Source: Micrococcus endophyticus (GTDB lineage Bacteria; Actinomycetota; Actinomycetes; Actinomycetales; Micrococcaceae). Taken from it: DNA of 64,000 bases. Made by a program: the position numbers and the translations under genes. The notes under the pieces were generated by a model. That model was not told the DNA's origin and searched no databases. It saw only the letters and a program-made list of their open reading frames with translations. Shown here piece after piece: positions 25,539-33,328 of this stretch; the stretch's first letter is position 1; the number at the start of each line of letters is the position of its first letter. The DNA is taken from the NCBI RefSeq assembly GCF_014205115.1, contig NZ_JACHMW010000001.1, positions 2,232,001 through 2,296,000 on the forward strand, in the 5' to 3' direction.

Positions 25539-26045
25539 ATGAGCACCCTCTCCGAGATGCACGTGATCGACTTCCCCGGCTTCCCCACCGTGGTGGTGCG
25601 CGGGTCGGGACAGTCCGTGGACGGCCTGCACCACTTCATGGACACATCCTTCCGCGCCCTCGGGGCGGCCATGGGGCAGGGCGTGTTCGCCCCCGCGGGC
25701 CCCGCGTTCGCGCTGTACCGGGGCATGACCGGGCAGGGCCTGGGGGAGAGCGTGGACCTCGAGGTCGGCCACCCGGTGGACGCGCCGCCGGCGGCGCCCC
25801 TGGACGTCGACGGCGTGCGGGTCGAGCCGTCCTCCCTGCCGGCGGGGCCCCTCGCCGTGGCCAAGCACACCGGCCCCTACGAGCTGCTGCCCGAGGCCTG
25901 GGAGGCGTTCCTGAAGGCCCTGCGCGCCGACGGCCACGAGCCCGGGGACCTCTGCTGGGAGGCCTACGACACCGAGCCGGGGCCCGACGTCGACCCCGAG
26001 ACCCTCGTGACGGGCCTCGCCGTCCCCGTGCGCACCGTGGCCTGA
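25539..26045 (+). CDS. GyrI-like small-molecule-binding protein
   Basis: A 168-residue stand-alone SHS2/GyrI-like domain, the effector domain found on many AraC/MerR regulators. Two repeated halves are visible: IDFPGFPTVVVRGSG ... LGAAMGQGVFAPAGPAFALYRGM and SSLPAGPLAVAKHTGPYELLPEAWEAFLKALRADGHEPGD. The end ECYDTEP-like segment reads WEAYDTEPGPDVDPETLVTGLAVPV, which holds the ligand-contacting glutamate of the fold. Such single-domain proteins bind xenobiotics or cyclopropanoid compounds. No DNA-binding domain. Confidence 0.85.
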   Translation: MSTLSEMHVIDFPGFPTVVVRGSGQSVDGLHHFMDTSFRALGAAMGQGVFAPAGPAFALYRGMTGQGLGESVDLEVGHPVDAPPAAPLDVDGVRVEPSSLPAGPLAVAKHTGPYELLPEAWEAFLKALRADGHEPGDLCWEAYDTEPGPDVDPETLVTGLAVPVRTVA

Positions 26046-26147
26046 CCTGCGACGACGAACCGTGGCCCCGCCACGGGTCCGCTCCCTAGGCTCGCGGGGA
26101 CGGCGCGCGCACCGCGCGCCGCACCGCAGACGCCGAAGGAGCACGCC

Positions 26148-27068
26148 GTGGCGAACGACGACGCGAACACCACCACCACCGACCAGCTCACCCTGCAGGA
26201 CCCGGTGAAGCGCTACCCGGTGATCAGCCCGCCGGAGCAGTCCCTGCCGGGCACCGGCCTGGACGCCGAGATGACCCCCAAGGCCGACCTCGGCGAGCAC
26301 TCCTACCGCGGCACCGGCCGCCTGACCGGCCGCAAGGCGCTCATCACCGGCGGCGACTCCGGCATCGGCGCGGCCACCGCCATCGCGTTCGCCCGCGAGG
26401 GCGCGGACGTGGTGATCACCTACCTGCCCGAGGAGGAGAAGGACGCCCGCAACGTCCTCGCGGTGCTGGAGAAGGAGGGGCGCACCGCCGTCGGGATCGC
26501 CGGCGACCTGCGGGACCGGCAGTTCTGCCAGGACGTGGTGGCGCAGGCCGTGGAGGCCATGGGCGGGCTGGACGTGCTCGTGAACAACGGCGGCAAGCAG
26601 GTGGCCCAGAAGGAGTTCGAGGCCATCGACGACGAGCAGCTCGAGGCCACCTTCGACGTCAACATCCTGGCCCAGTTCCGCCTGGTGCGGGCCGCGCTGC
26701 CGCACCTGAAGGCCGGCGCGTCCATCATCAACACCACCTCCGTGGTGTCCTACATGCCGCCGGAGACCCTGATCGACTACGCCTCCACGAAGGCCGCGAT
26801 CAACAACTTCACCAAGGGCCTCGGCCAGCAGCTCGCTCCGAAGGGCATCCGCGTGAACGCCGTGGCGCCCGGGCCCATCTGGACGCCGCTGCAGCCCTCG
26901 GGCGGCCAGCCCACGGAGGAGCTGCCGGACTTCGGCCAGTCCACTCCGCTGGGCCGCGCCGGGCAGCCCACCGAGCTGGCGCCCGCGTTCGTGTTCCTGG
27001 CCTCGGCCGAGTCCTCGTACGTGGTCGGCGCGACCATCGCGGTCACGGGCGGCATGCCCACCCCGTGA
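26148..27068 (+). CDS. SDR-family oxidoreductase, YghA type
   Basis: A 306-residue classical-extended short-chain dehydrogenase. A 55-residue N-terminal extension (PGTGLDAEMTPKADLGEHSYRG) is typical of the YghA/general-stress subgroup. The NAD(P) motif is ALITGGDSGIGAATA (about residues 65-79); the active site has NTTSVVSY for the serine and YASTKAAINNFTKGLGQ for Tyr/Lys. The C-terminus reads YVVGATIAVTGGMPTP. The GTG at 26148 is supported by AAGGAG at 26136-26141. Likely a cytoplasmic, stress-related reductase. Followed by a 48-bp palindrome. Confidence 0.92.
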   Translation: MANDDANTTTTDQLTLQDPVKRYPVISPPEQSLPGTGLDAEMTPKADLGEHSYRGTGRLTGRKALITGGDSGIGAATAIAFAREGADVVITYLPEEEKDARNVLAVLEKEGRTAVGIAGDLRDRQFCQDVVAQAVEAMGGLDVLVNNGGKQVAQKEFEAIDDEQLEATFDVNILAQFRLVRAALPHLKAGASIINTTSVVSYMPPETLIDYASTKAAINNFTKGLGQQLAPKGIRVNAVAPGPIWTPLQPSGGQPTEELPDFGQSTPLGRAGQPTELAPAFVFLASAESSYVVGATIAVTGGMPTP

Positions 27069-27102
27069 CCGGGTGAGGCGCCCGGACCCCGCCCGGGAAC
27101 GG

Positions 27103-27150
27103 CCCCGCGGCAGGACCCCCACGAGCGCTCGTGGGGGTCCTGCCGCGGGG
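27103..27150. terminator. Perfect 48-bp palindrome (bidirectional terminator)
   Basis: Arms of 23 bp at 27103-27125 and 27128-27150 are exactly complementary and the central CG is self-complementary, so the whole 48 bp is a perfect palindrome. The arms begin CCCCGCGGCAGGACCCCCA. It lies between the convergent SDR and VOC genes and ends 9 bp from the VOC stop. Confidence 0.85.
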
Positions 27151-27158
27151 TGCGTCGC

Positions 27159-27518
27159 TCAGATGTCGAGGATGCAGAACTCGTTGCCCTCGGGGTCGGC
27201 CATCACGGCCCAGCCGAGGTCGCCGCGGCGGTCGTCCACCATGACGGCGCCGATCCGCAGGGCGCGCTCGACCTCCTCGTCCCGCGTGCCGTCCTCGACG
27301 GCAAGGTCCATGTGGGCGCGGTTCTTGACGCGCTTGGCGTCCGGCACTTTGTAGAAGAGGACCGTGTACCCGTGCGGCGTGACGAGGTAGCACTCGTCCG
27401 AGCCGGGCTCGTAGGAGTCGGGCTCGCTTACGTCCCAGCCCATCAGCTCGCGCCAGAACTCGGCGACGGCGTACGGGTCCAGGGCGTCCCAGGTGGTGTG
27501 TGACAGGCGCAGGCTCAT
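27159..27518 (-). CDS. VOC-superfamily (glyoxalase-like) protein
   Basis: A 119-residue single-domain protein of the vicinal-oxygen-chelate fold. It starts SLRLSHTTWDALDPYAVAEFWRELMGWDV and ends GWAVMADPEGNEFCILDI, the characteristic C-terminal strand with the metal-position glutamate. The middle reads HMDLAVEDGTRDEEVERALRIGA. The ATG at 27518 puts the first beta-strand at the N-terminus. The reaction is unknown; many such proteins give resistance or bind small molecules. Confidence 0.88.
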   Translation of the reverse strand: MSLRLSHTTWDALDPYAVAEFWRELMGWDVSEPDSYEPGSDECYLVTPHGYTVLFYKVPDAKRVKNRAHMDLAVEDGTRDEEVERALRIGAVMVDDRRGDLGWAVMADPEGNEFCILDI

Positions 27519-27567
27519 GGGCCCATCGAACCACCGGCGCCGGTGACGGGAGGCATACGATCCCGTC

Positions 27568-28143
27568 ATGCCCCACGAGCTGCACCTGGCCCACGACTCC
27601 GTCCGCCTGCGCCCCCTGACCCCCGACGACGCCCCGGCGCTGCGCGCGATCGTCGACGCGGCCGCCTGGGCGGGCATGAGTACGCCCCTGCCCGAGACCG
27701 ACGAGGCCATGGCCGAGCACCTGCGCACCCTCCTGGCCGTGCCGGGGATGCAGGCCTTCGCCGTGGAGCGGGACGGCGAGCTCGTGGGCCGCACCGCGTT
27801 CTACGAGCACGTGCCGCGGGTGCGGGTCGACGTCGGCCACACGATCTACGCGCGCCCGTACTGGGGGACCGAGGTGAACCCGGCGTGCAAGCTGCTCCTG
27901 CTGCGGCACGCGTTCGAGGAGCTGGGGGTGGCCCGCGTGGGGCTGCGGTGCGACCACCGCAACACCCGCTCCCACCAGGCGATCCTCCGCCTGGGGGCCA
28001 CCTTCGAGGGGACGCTGCGGGCGTTCCGGAAGGCGGCGGACGGGACCATCGCGGACGCGGACTACTTCAGCGTCACCGCCTCCGAGTGGCCGGCCGTCCG
28101 CGCCGGGCTCGAGGCGCGCCTGACGGGGGCCGACGCGGGCTGA
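27568..28143 (+). CDS. GNAT-family acetyltransferase (RimJ/RimL-like)
   Basis: A 191-residue acetyltransferase. It begins SVRLRPLTPDDAPALRAIV and carries the RimJ/L pattern HTIYARPYWGTEVNPACKLLLLRHAFEELGVARVGLRCDHRNTRSHQAILRLGATFEG; the acetyl-CoA loop is degenerate (RPYWGTEVNPA) as is common in this branch. The C-terminus DADYFSVTASEWPAVRAGLEARL is complete. Probably acts on a free amine or a protein N-terminus; partner unknown. Divergent from the VOC gene. Confidence 0.88.
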   Translation: MPHELHLAHDSVRLRPLTPDDAPALRAIVDAAAWAGMSTPLPETDEAMAEHLRTLLAVPGMQAFAVERDGELVGRTAFYEHVPRVRVDVGHTIYARPYWGTEVNPACKLLLLRHAFEELGVARVGLRCDHRNTRSHQAILRLGATFEGTLRAFRKAADGTIADADYFSVTASEWPAVRAGLEARLTGADAG

Positions 28144-28254
28144 GGGGCGCGGCGAGTGAACGGCGAGGAACCGGATCGTCTCACAGGGCGGACGTATATC
28201 TCACCATGTGGATGCACGTGGTGACTCGGTGAACCCCGGTTCACTCTTGTGTGC

Positions 28255-28839
28255 ATGACGATCACCGCCGCCGAGACCCAGTCCCTCACCGCCGAGGCCA
28301 CCGCCGTGCTGGCCGCCATGCCCGGCGTCTCCTACGCGCAGTTCCTCGCCGAGGCTCCCGAGGTCCCCGGCATCGTCGCCGTCGTCGCGGCCGAGTCCGC
28401 CCGCGCCCGGCTCGGCGTCGAGGCCGAGGAGACCGGCCTGCTCGCCGTCGCCGTGGCCCCCCACGGCCTGCGCGCCCGTGACGTCCGCGCCGCCTTCCAG
28501 TCCGGCCGCACCGTCGTCTCCCCGCTGCGCCAGGCGCTCGCCGCGCTGCTCGAGGACGAGCTGGACCTCGAGGTCGAGCGCACCAGCCCCGGCGCCGCCG
28601 GCACCGGCTTCACCCTGACCCCGGAGTCCGAGGACGAGCTGACCGCCTGGATGCGCGCCCACCTCACCCTCCGCGCCTGGGCCACGCAGGACGCCACCGT
28701 CCTGGCCGACGTCGCCGCCCAGGTGAACGCGGACCTCGCCCCGGCCCTGGCCGTGGACGGCGTCGCCGCCCCCTCCGCGCACATGCGCGCGCGCCTCGCG
28801 GCCATGGCCGCGGCCGCCCGCCGGTCCGCCACGATCTGA
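28255..28839 (+). CDS. Alanine-rich protein of unknown function
   Basis: A 194-residue hydrophilic, mostly helical protein. LSAWM-like and NLxP-like positions of GIY-YIG family C-termini are echoed in DELTAWMRAHLTLRAWATQDATVLADVAAQVNADLAP, but the catalytic GIY...YIG strand, arginine and glutamate are not visible, so no nuclease role is assigned. The ATG at 28255 has no strong ribosome-binding site; a GTG two codons earlier is an alternative. The gene is monocistronic and its composition fits its neighbours. Confidence 0.6.
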   Translation: MTITAAETQSLTAEATAVLAAMPGVSYAQFLAEAPEVPGIVAVVAAESARARLGVEAEETGLLAVAVAPHGLRARDVRAAFQSGRTVVSPLRQALAALLEDELDLEVERTSPGAAGTGFTLTPESEDELTAWMRAHLTLRAWATQDATVLADVAAQVNADLAPALAVDGVAAPSAHMRARLAAMAAAARRSATI

Positions 28840-28889
28840 GGGGCGGCCGGGCGTCGCCGTCAGGTGGCCTGCGACGACGCCCGGCCGTT

Positions 28890-28993
28890 CCCTCTTCCTC
28901 CCTCTCCTCCGCCCCGACGGCGCCGTCTACACGGGCCAGAACCCGGCGTCCTCCGCGGAGCTGGCGCAGCGGCTCATCGCCGAACTCGGCTGA
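28890..28993 (+). pseudogene. Possible C-terminal gene remnant
   Basis: One frame reads LRPDGAVYTGQNPASSAELAQ followed by RLIAELG and a stop at 28991-28993. It looks like the last strand and helix of a longer protein but has no upstream continuation. Too short to identify; it may also be chance. Confidence 0.25.
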
Positions 28994-29068
28994 GCGGGCC
29001 TCGCCCGCCCGGCCGGGCTGACGAGGCCGGATGCGGGGCTGTCGGCGCGGACGCGGTAGAACTGTCGG

Positions 29069-30322
29069 GTGCCCTCCACCTCTCCGGACCCTTTGTCCCC
29101 GCACGCCCGCCCCGGGCGGCGCGTGCCGGCGTCGGTCCCGTTCGGCCTCGCGCTGGCCGCCGTCCTGCTGCTCGCCATGAACCTGCGCCCGGGCGCCACC
29201 ACGCTGGGCCCGGTGATGCAGGAGGTGTCCGCGGCGCTGGGGCTCAGCGGCGGGCTGGCGGGCCTGCTGGCGGCGCTGCCGGGGATCGTGTTCGGCGCGG
29301 TCGGCTTCGTGGCGGTGCGCGTGGGCGGTCGGCTCGGCATGTCCGCCACGCTGGCGCTGGGCGCTGGCCTGGCCGCGGCGGGCCTGGCGGGGCGCGCCGT
29401 CGTCGACGACGTCACCCCGTTCCTGCTGCTCACCGTGCTGGCGCTGTCCGGCATGGCGCTGGGCAACGTGCTGATCCCGGCGTGGGTGAAGCTGCACGCG
29501 GCCTCCCGCACCACCATGCTCATGACGGTCTACAGCGCGTCCCTCACCCTCGGCGGGTCGACGGCGGCGCTCGTCACGGCGCCGATCGCGGCGGCCGCCG
29601 GGGCGGACGGGTGGCGCTGGGCGCTCGGCGCGTGGGGGCTGGCGGCGCTCGCGCCGCTGGCCGTGTGGGCGGCGGTGGCGTGGCGCACCGGCCACGACTT
29701 CCCGCGGATCCTCACCCCGGAGGGCGGCGGGGTGAGCCTGCTGCGCTCGCCGACCGCCCTCGCGCTCACCCTGCTGTTCGGCGTGCAGTCCATGAACGCG
29801 TACGTGCAGTTCGGGTGGGTGCCGCAGATGCTGCGCGACGCCGGCCTGTCCGCGGGCGCGGCCGGGACGTCGCTCGGGGTGACGGCGGGGCTCGGCGTGG
29901 TGGGCGCCCTGATGATGCCGACGGTGATCAGCCGCTCCCGGAACCTGAAGGCGTGGATGGTGCTGTTCGGCGCCATGACGACGCTCGGGTACGTGGGGAT
30001 GCTGGCCGCCCCGGTGGCGGGGGTGTGGCTGTGGGCGGCGGTGCTCGGCCTGGGCGGGTTCGCGTTCCCCACAGTGATCACGCTGCTGGCGGCGCGCACC
30101 CGGGACCCGCACGTGACGGCCCGCCTGTCCGGGTTCGCGCAGCCGGTGGGCTACGTGTTGGCGGCGATCGGCCCGTTCGCAGTGGGCCTGCTGCACGACC
30201 TCACGGGCGGGTGGACCCTCGTGTTCGTGCTGCTCGCGGCGTCCGGTGTGGTGATGGCGGCGGCGGGCCTGCGCGCCTCCGAGCCGGTCTACGTCGACGA
30301 CGAGCTGGCCGCGCGCGCCTAG
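29069..30322 (+). CDS. MFS transporter, CynX/NimT type
   Basis: A 417-residue, 12-segment carrier. The first segment region LAAVLLLAMNLRPGATTLGPVMQEVSAALGLSGGLAGLLAALPGIVFGAVG is the CynX/NimT (cyanate / nitroimidazole) signature, and AGLGVVGALMMPTVISRSRNLKAWM and TARLSGFAQPVGYVLAAIGPF follow in the second half. The substrate may be a small organic anion or drug; the exact one is unknown. GTG start at 29069. No linked regulator. Confidence 0.87.
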   Translation: MPSTSPDPLSPHARPGRRVPASVPFGLALAAVLLLAMNLRPGATTLGPVMQEVSAALGLSGGLAGLLAALPGIVFGAVGFVAVRVGGRLGMSATLALGAGLAAAGLAGRAVVDDVTPFLLLTVLALSGMALGNVLIPAWVKLHAASRTTMLMTVYSASLTLGGSTAALVTAPIAAAAGADGWRWALGAWGLAALAPLAVWAAVAWRTGHDFPRILTPEGGGVSLLRSPTALALTLLFGVQSMNAYVQFGWVPQMLRDAGLSAGAAGTSLGVTAGLGVVGALMMPTVISRSRNLKAWMVLFGAMTTLGYVGMLAAPVAGVWLWAAVLGLGGFAFPTVITLLAARTRDPHVTARLSGFAQPVGYVLAAIGPFAVGLLHDLTGGWTLVFVLLAASGVVMAAAGLRASEPVYVDDELAARA

Positions 30323-30325
30323 GCC

Positions 30326-30970
30326 CCGGCTGGTCACCCCGTCGTCTCCGTCTCCCATGCCGGCGCATTCCTCGGCGGCGGGGCTGCCACCGCCGTGCTC
30401 GCGGAGCCAGGCCCGGTCCCGGTGGGTCCGCACGGCGGCCGCGGCGCGACAGCGGTCCGAGCAGAACCGGCGACGTCGGCCGCGGTCCCTCTCGTCCACG
30501 AACGCCGCGCGGCACCCGGGCAGGCCGCACAGGCCGAGCCGGTCGCCCTCACCATCCACGACGAGCCAGGCCAGCGCCCCCGCCGTCGTCGCCTGGACCT
30601 GTCCCAGGACGTCGTCCAGCGAGCCCGAGCCGTCCGCGCTCGCCGCGGTGAACCGCCAGACGGGCGAGGTCTCGGGGCAGGCCGACGCGCTCAGGAGGGC
30701 GCGGATCGGCACCGCCTCCAGGAGGGCGGCCACGGCGTCGGCGCGGTCGCGGGGGCCGTCCGCCGCGAAGACCGGACGCAGGCGCCCCGCCCATCGGCTC
30801 AGCCGCCCGGCGAGCACGAGGCGCTCGCGCACGGGGAGCGCATCCGGTCCGCCGAGCCCGTGCTCCTCCAGCAGTGCGGCGTGGTCCTGGGCGTCGCCGT
30901 GGCGCCGCGCCACCCGGATCAGGCCGGCCGCGAGTCGGGCACCGGCCAGGGTCTCTCCACGCACGCTCAC
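30326..30970 (-). CDS. CGNR zinc-finger protein without its own stop codon
   Basis: The frame from the GTG at 30970 encodes an ABATE-type N-terminal domain (SVRGETLAGARLAAGLIRVA) and a C-terminal CGNR zinc finger: RLGLCGLPGCRAAFVDERDR then RRRRFCSDRCRAAAAVRTHR. Such proteins are usually 180-200 residues long and act as transcription factors. Here the frame does not stop after the finger: it runs antisense through the MFS gene to 28664. A one-base shift near 30360 would bring in a stop at 30334. I mark the end where the neighbouring gene starts; the true 3' end is uncertain. Confidence 0.6.
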
Positions 30971-31074
30971 GGCACCATTGCACACCCGGGGCCGGACGGG
31001 GCCCGCGGTCGTCCACAGCCCCTGCGACCACCGAGTCCGGCACTGCCCCGCCCGCCGGGAGGCCGCCCCCCCCC

Positions 31075-31494
31075 TCAGCGCCGGGCGCGGGAGACGAGCA
31101 GGTCCGCCGTCGTCGCCGCGACCACGCCGAGCGCGTAGAGGGCCAGGTCGCTCGCCACGAAGGACGTCCCGAACACCAGCCGTGCCGGCCCGAACGCCTC
31201 CGCCCACGCCAGGGGCAGGCCGGTGAGCTGGAACAGCTCGATCGCCGTGCACAGCGCCAGGGCGATCGCGCCCACCGCCCACGCCGACCGCCGCGGCAGC
31301 AGGAACGCGACCCCCAGGTACACGAGCACCGCGTAGAGGGCGTCGCCCACGGGTCCGGTCCACGCCCCCGCCAGGAGCAGGCGCACCCCCAGCCCCGTCA
31401 GCACCACCACGACGGCGGCCCCGGCCACCAGTGGCCGACGTCGGCGCGGGCGTGCGGCAGGGCGCGGGCCGGGGTCCGAGGTCGACGTGCTCAC
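31075..31494 (-). CDS. DUF2809-family membrane protein
   Basis: A 139-residue protein with four hydrophobic segments after a short basic N-terminus (GPRPAARPRRRRPLVAG). The pattern GDALYAVLVYLGVAFLLPRRSAWAVGAIALALCTAIELFQLTGLP, then FGTSFVASDLALYALGVV, fits the DUF2809/VanZ-like group. The GTG at 31494 is used. No function is established. It is divergent from the pterin-dehydratase fusion gene. Confidence 0.8.
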   Translation of the reverse strand: MSTSTSDPGPRPAARPRRRRPLVAGAAVVVVLTGLGVRLLLAGAWTGPVGDALYAVLVYLGVAFLLPRRSAWAVGAIALALCTAIELFQLTGLPLAWAEAFGPARLVFGTSFVASDLALYALGVVAATTADLLVSRARR

Positions 31495-31602
31495 GAGGGT
31501 CCTTCCGCGGGATCGGGGCGCCGGCACGCGGCGGTGCGGGGCGGGGAGGGCGCCGCCCGCCCAGTCTGCCCCAGCCCCCGGCGCCGGTGACACAGTGGGC
31601 GC

Positions 31603-32331
31603 ATGAGCGAGAACACCGCCGACACGCCCCGCCCCGACCCGTTCCACGTCCTGCGCACGAGCGAGGTGGCCGCCGCCGACCTGGCCGACTGGCGCCTGCT
31701 CGCCGGCCGGCTCAAGGCCCGGTTCGTGCCGGAGGACTACGCCGCCGGCCTCGAGTTCGTGGCCGCGGTGGGGGCGGCCGCCCAGGCCGCCGACCACCAT
31801 CCAGACCTCACGCTGACCTACGGGGACGTGGTCGTCGCCCTCTCCAGCCACGACGTCCACGGCGTCACCGTCCGGGACGTGCGCATGGCCCGCCGGATCA
31901 GCGACCTCGCCCGGGAGCACGGGCTGCGCTCGGAGCCGACCGGGCTGTCCGTCGTCGAGATCGGCCTGGACACCGCCCGGGACGAGGAGCACGGCCGGTT
32001 CTACGCGGCCCTGCTGGGCGCCGAGACGGTGCCCGGCGGCAGCGTGGAGCACCCGGGCGGGCAGACCCCCGCGCTGTGGTGGCAGGGCCCCGAACCGGCC
32101 AGCTCGGCGGGGCACTTCACCCTGCCCGAGCCGGAGGTGGAGCAGCGCTGGCACCTGGACGTGTGGGTCGCCCCCGAGGAGGCGCAGCCCCGGCTGCAGG
32201 CCGTGCTCGACGCCGGCGGGCGGCTCCTCAGCGACGCCTCGGCGCCGGCGTTCTGGGTGGTCGAGGACGTGGAGGGCAACCGCTCCTGCATCTGCACGGC
32301 GCTGCGCCCGGACCACGAGGACCAGGAGTGA
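31603..32331 (+). CDS. Pterin-4a-carbinolamine dehydratase-like domain fused to a VOC domain
   Basis: A 242-residue two-domain protein. Residues about 17-108 match the PCD/DCoH fold: WRLLAGRLKARF, then QAADHHPDLTLTYGDVVVALSSHDVHGVTVRDVRMARRI, with the His-His pair that binds the pterin. Residues about 117-235 form a glyoxalase-like VOC domain ending VEDVEGNRSCICTAL. PCD dehydrates the 4a-hydroxypterin made by aromatic amino-acid hydroxylases, but no hydroxylase is nearby. Such fusions are seen in other actinobacteria; their role is unknown. A hairpin follows directly. Confidence 0.83.
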   Translation: MSENTADTPRPDPFHVLRTSEVAAADLADWRLLAGRLKARFVPEDYAAGLEFVAAVGAAAQAADHHPDLTLTYGDVVVALSSHDVHGVTVRDVRMARRISDLAREHGLRSEPTGLSVVEIGLDTARDEEHGRFYAALLGAETVPGGSVEHPGGQTPALWWQGPEPASSAGHFTLPEPEVEQRWHLDVWVAPEEAQPRLQAVLDAGGRLLSDASAPAFWVVEDVEGNRSCICTALRPDHEDQE

Positions 32332-32375
32332 GCGCGGGCCCGGGCTGCTGAGGGGTCAGCGGCCCGGGCCCGCGC
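32332..32375. terminator. Terminator hairpin between convergent genes
   Basis: 20-bp arms (32332-32351 and 32356-32375, one mismatch) around a GGGG loop; core GGGCCCGGGC. It starts at the base after the stop of the fusion gene and ends 19 bp before the DsbA-family stop, so it can serve both. Confidence 0.8.
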
Positions 32376-32393
32376 CTCCGCGCCGTGGGCGGA

Positions 32394-33062
32394 TCAGCGG
32401 CCCGGCTTCTCCGCCCACGCGGTGGCCAGCGCGCGCTGGAACACCTCGAGGGGCTGGGCGCCGGAGATGGCGTACTTGCCGTCCACCACGAAGAACGGGA
32501 CGCCGTGGATGCCCAGGCGTCGGGCGGTCTCCACGTCCTCGTCCACGTCCTGCGCGTGGGCGTCCGAGGCGAGGGCGGCGAGCGCGGCGTCCCGGTCCAG
32601 GCCGGCCTCCGCGGCGAGGTCGGCGAGCACCTCGTGGTCGGCCACGTTGCGGCCCTCGGTGAAGTAGGCCTCGAAGAGGCGGCGGATCACCGCGTGCTGG
32701 AGGCCGTGCTCGGCCGCGAGGTGGGAGAGCCGGTGCGCGTCCCGCGTGTTCACGGCCTGCGCGATGTCCTGGCGGAACGTCACGCCCACCTCGGCGCCGC
32801 GGGCGGTGATCTGCGCGTCCATGGCCTCGGCCTGCTCGCGGGTGATGCCCTTGGCGGCCACGAGCATGTCCAGGACGGGCTGCGGGCGGTCCGCCGGCAG
32901 GTCCGGCTGGAGCTGGAACGAGTGGTACCGGATGTCCACGGGGTGCTCGGCGGCGTCCGCGGCCTGGTCCAGCAGCGTGTCCCCGATCAGGCAGAACGGG
33001 CACATCACGTCGCTCCACACGTCCACGGTGACGCGGTCCTCGGCGGTCTCGAAGGGGCTCAT
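32394..33062 (-). CDS. DsbA-family protein, FrnE type
   Basis: A 222-residue cytoplasmic thioredoxin-fold oxidoreductase. The active site is DVWSDVMCPFC (Cys21, Cys24), and the cis-proline region is GIHGVPFFVVDGKYAISGAQP near the C-terminus, both classical for FrnE-like proteins, which take part in oxidative-stress tolerance. No signal peptide. The ATG at 33062 overlaps the stop of a 57-residue protein (ATGA, 33059-33062), so the two are coupled. Confidence 0.92.
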   Translation of the reverse strand: MSPFETAEDRVTVDVWSDVMCPFCLIGDTLLDQAADAAEHPVDIRYHSFQLQPDLPADRPQPVLDMLVAAKGITREQAEAMDAQITARGAEVGVTFRQDIAQAVNTRDAHRLSHLAAEHGLQHAVIRRLFEAYFTEGRNVADHEVLADLAAEAGLDRDAALAALASDAHAQDVDEDVETARRLGIHGVPFFVVDGKYAISGAQPLEVFQRALATAWAEKPGR

Positions 33063-33232
33063 GCGCACACCCCGTCCACGCCGCACACCGGGGCGTCGGC
33101 CTCGCCGTCCGCGGCGAGGAGGGTGAAGGTGGGCAGGGCGGCGTCGGGCTGGTCGGCGTCGGCCGGGGCGGCGACGTCGGCCCGCGCGTCGTCCGCGGGG
33201 CGGGGCGGGGCGGGCTGGTCGGGGGTCTGCAT
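33059..33232 (-). CDS. 57-residue protein with C-terminal CGVDGVC pair, coupled to FrnE
   Basis: From the ATG at 33232 the frame reads 57 codons: a proline/alanine/aspartate-rich stretch (MQTPDQPAPPRP, then DDARADVAAPADADQPD), a strand ALPTFTLLAADG, and the end APVCGVDGVCA with two cysteines spaced C-x5-C. The stop overlaps the FrnE start. The tail with two cysteines next to a CPFC oxidoreductase suggests a metal- or thiol-carrying partner or substrate. The upstream ribosome-binding site is weak, so some doubt remains. Confidence 0.6.
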   Translation of the reverse strand: MQTPDQPAPPRPADDARADVAAPADADQPDAALPTFTLLAADGEADAPVCGVDGVCA

Positions 33233-33328
33233 GCCCTCACCCTAGGCGCGACGGCGTCCCGGGGCCCCGCCTGATCGCTGACAGGGAAGACGCCGGGTCG
33301 ACGGGGCGGGTCGTCGGTCGCCCGCCGC

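Noticed and set aside
27103-27150. Possible attachment or integration site
   Set aside because: Perfect symmetric hairpin between convergent genes, no integrase or tRNA gene near.
28255-28839. GIY-YIG nuclease
   Set aside because: Only a weak C-terminal resemblance; catalytic residues are not visible.
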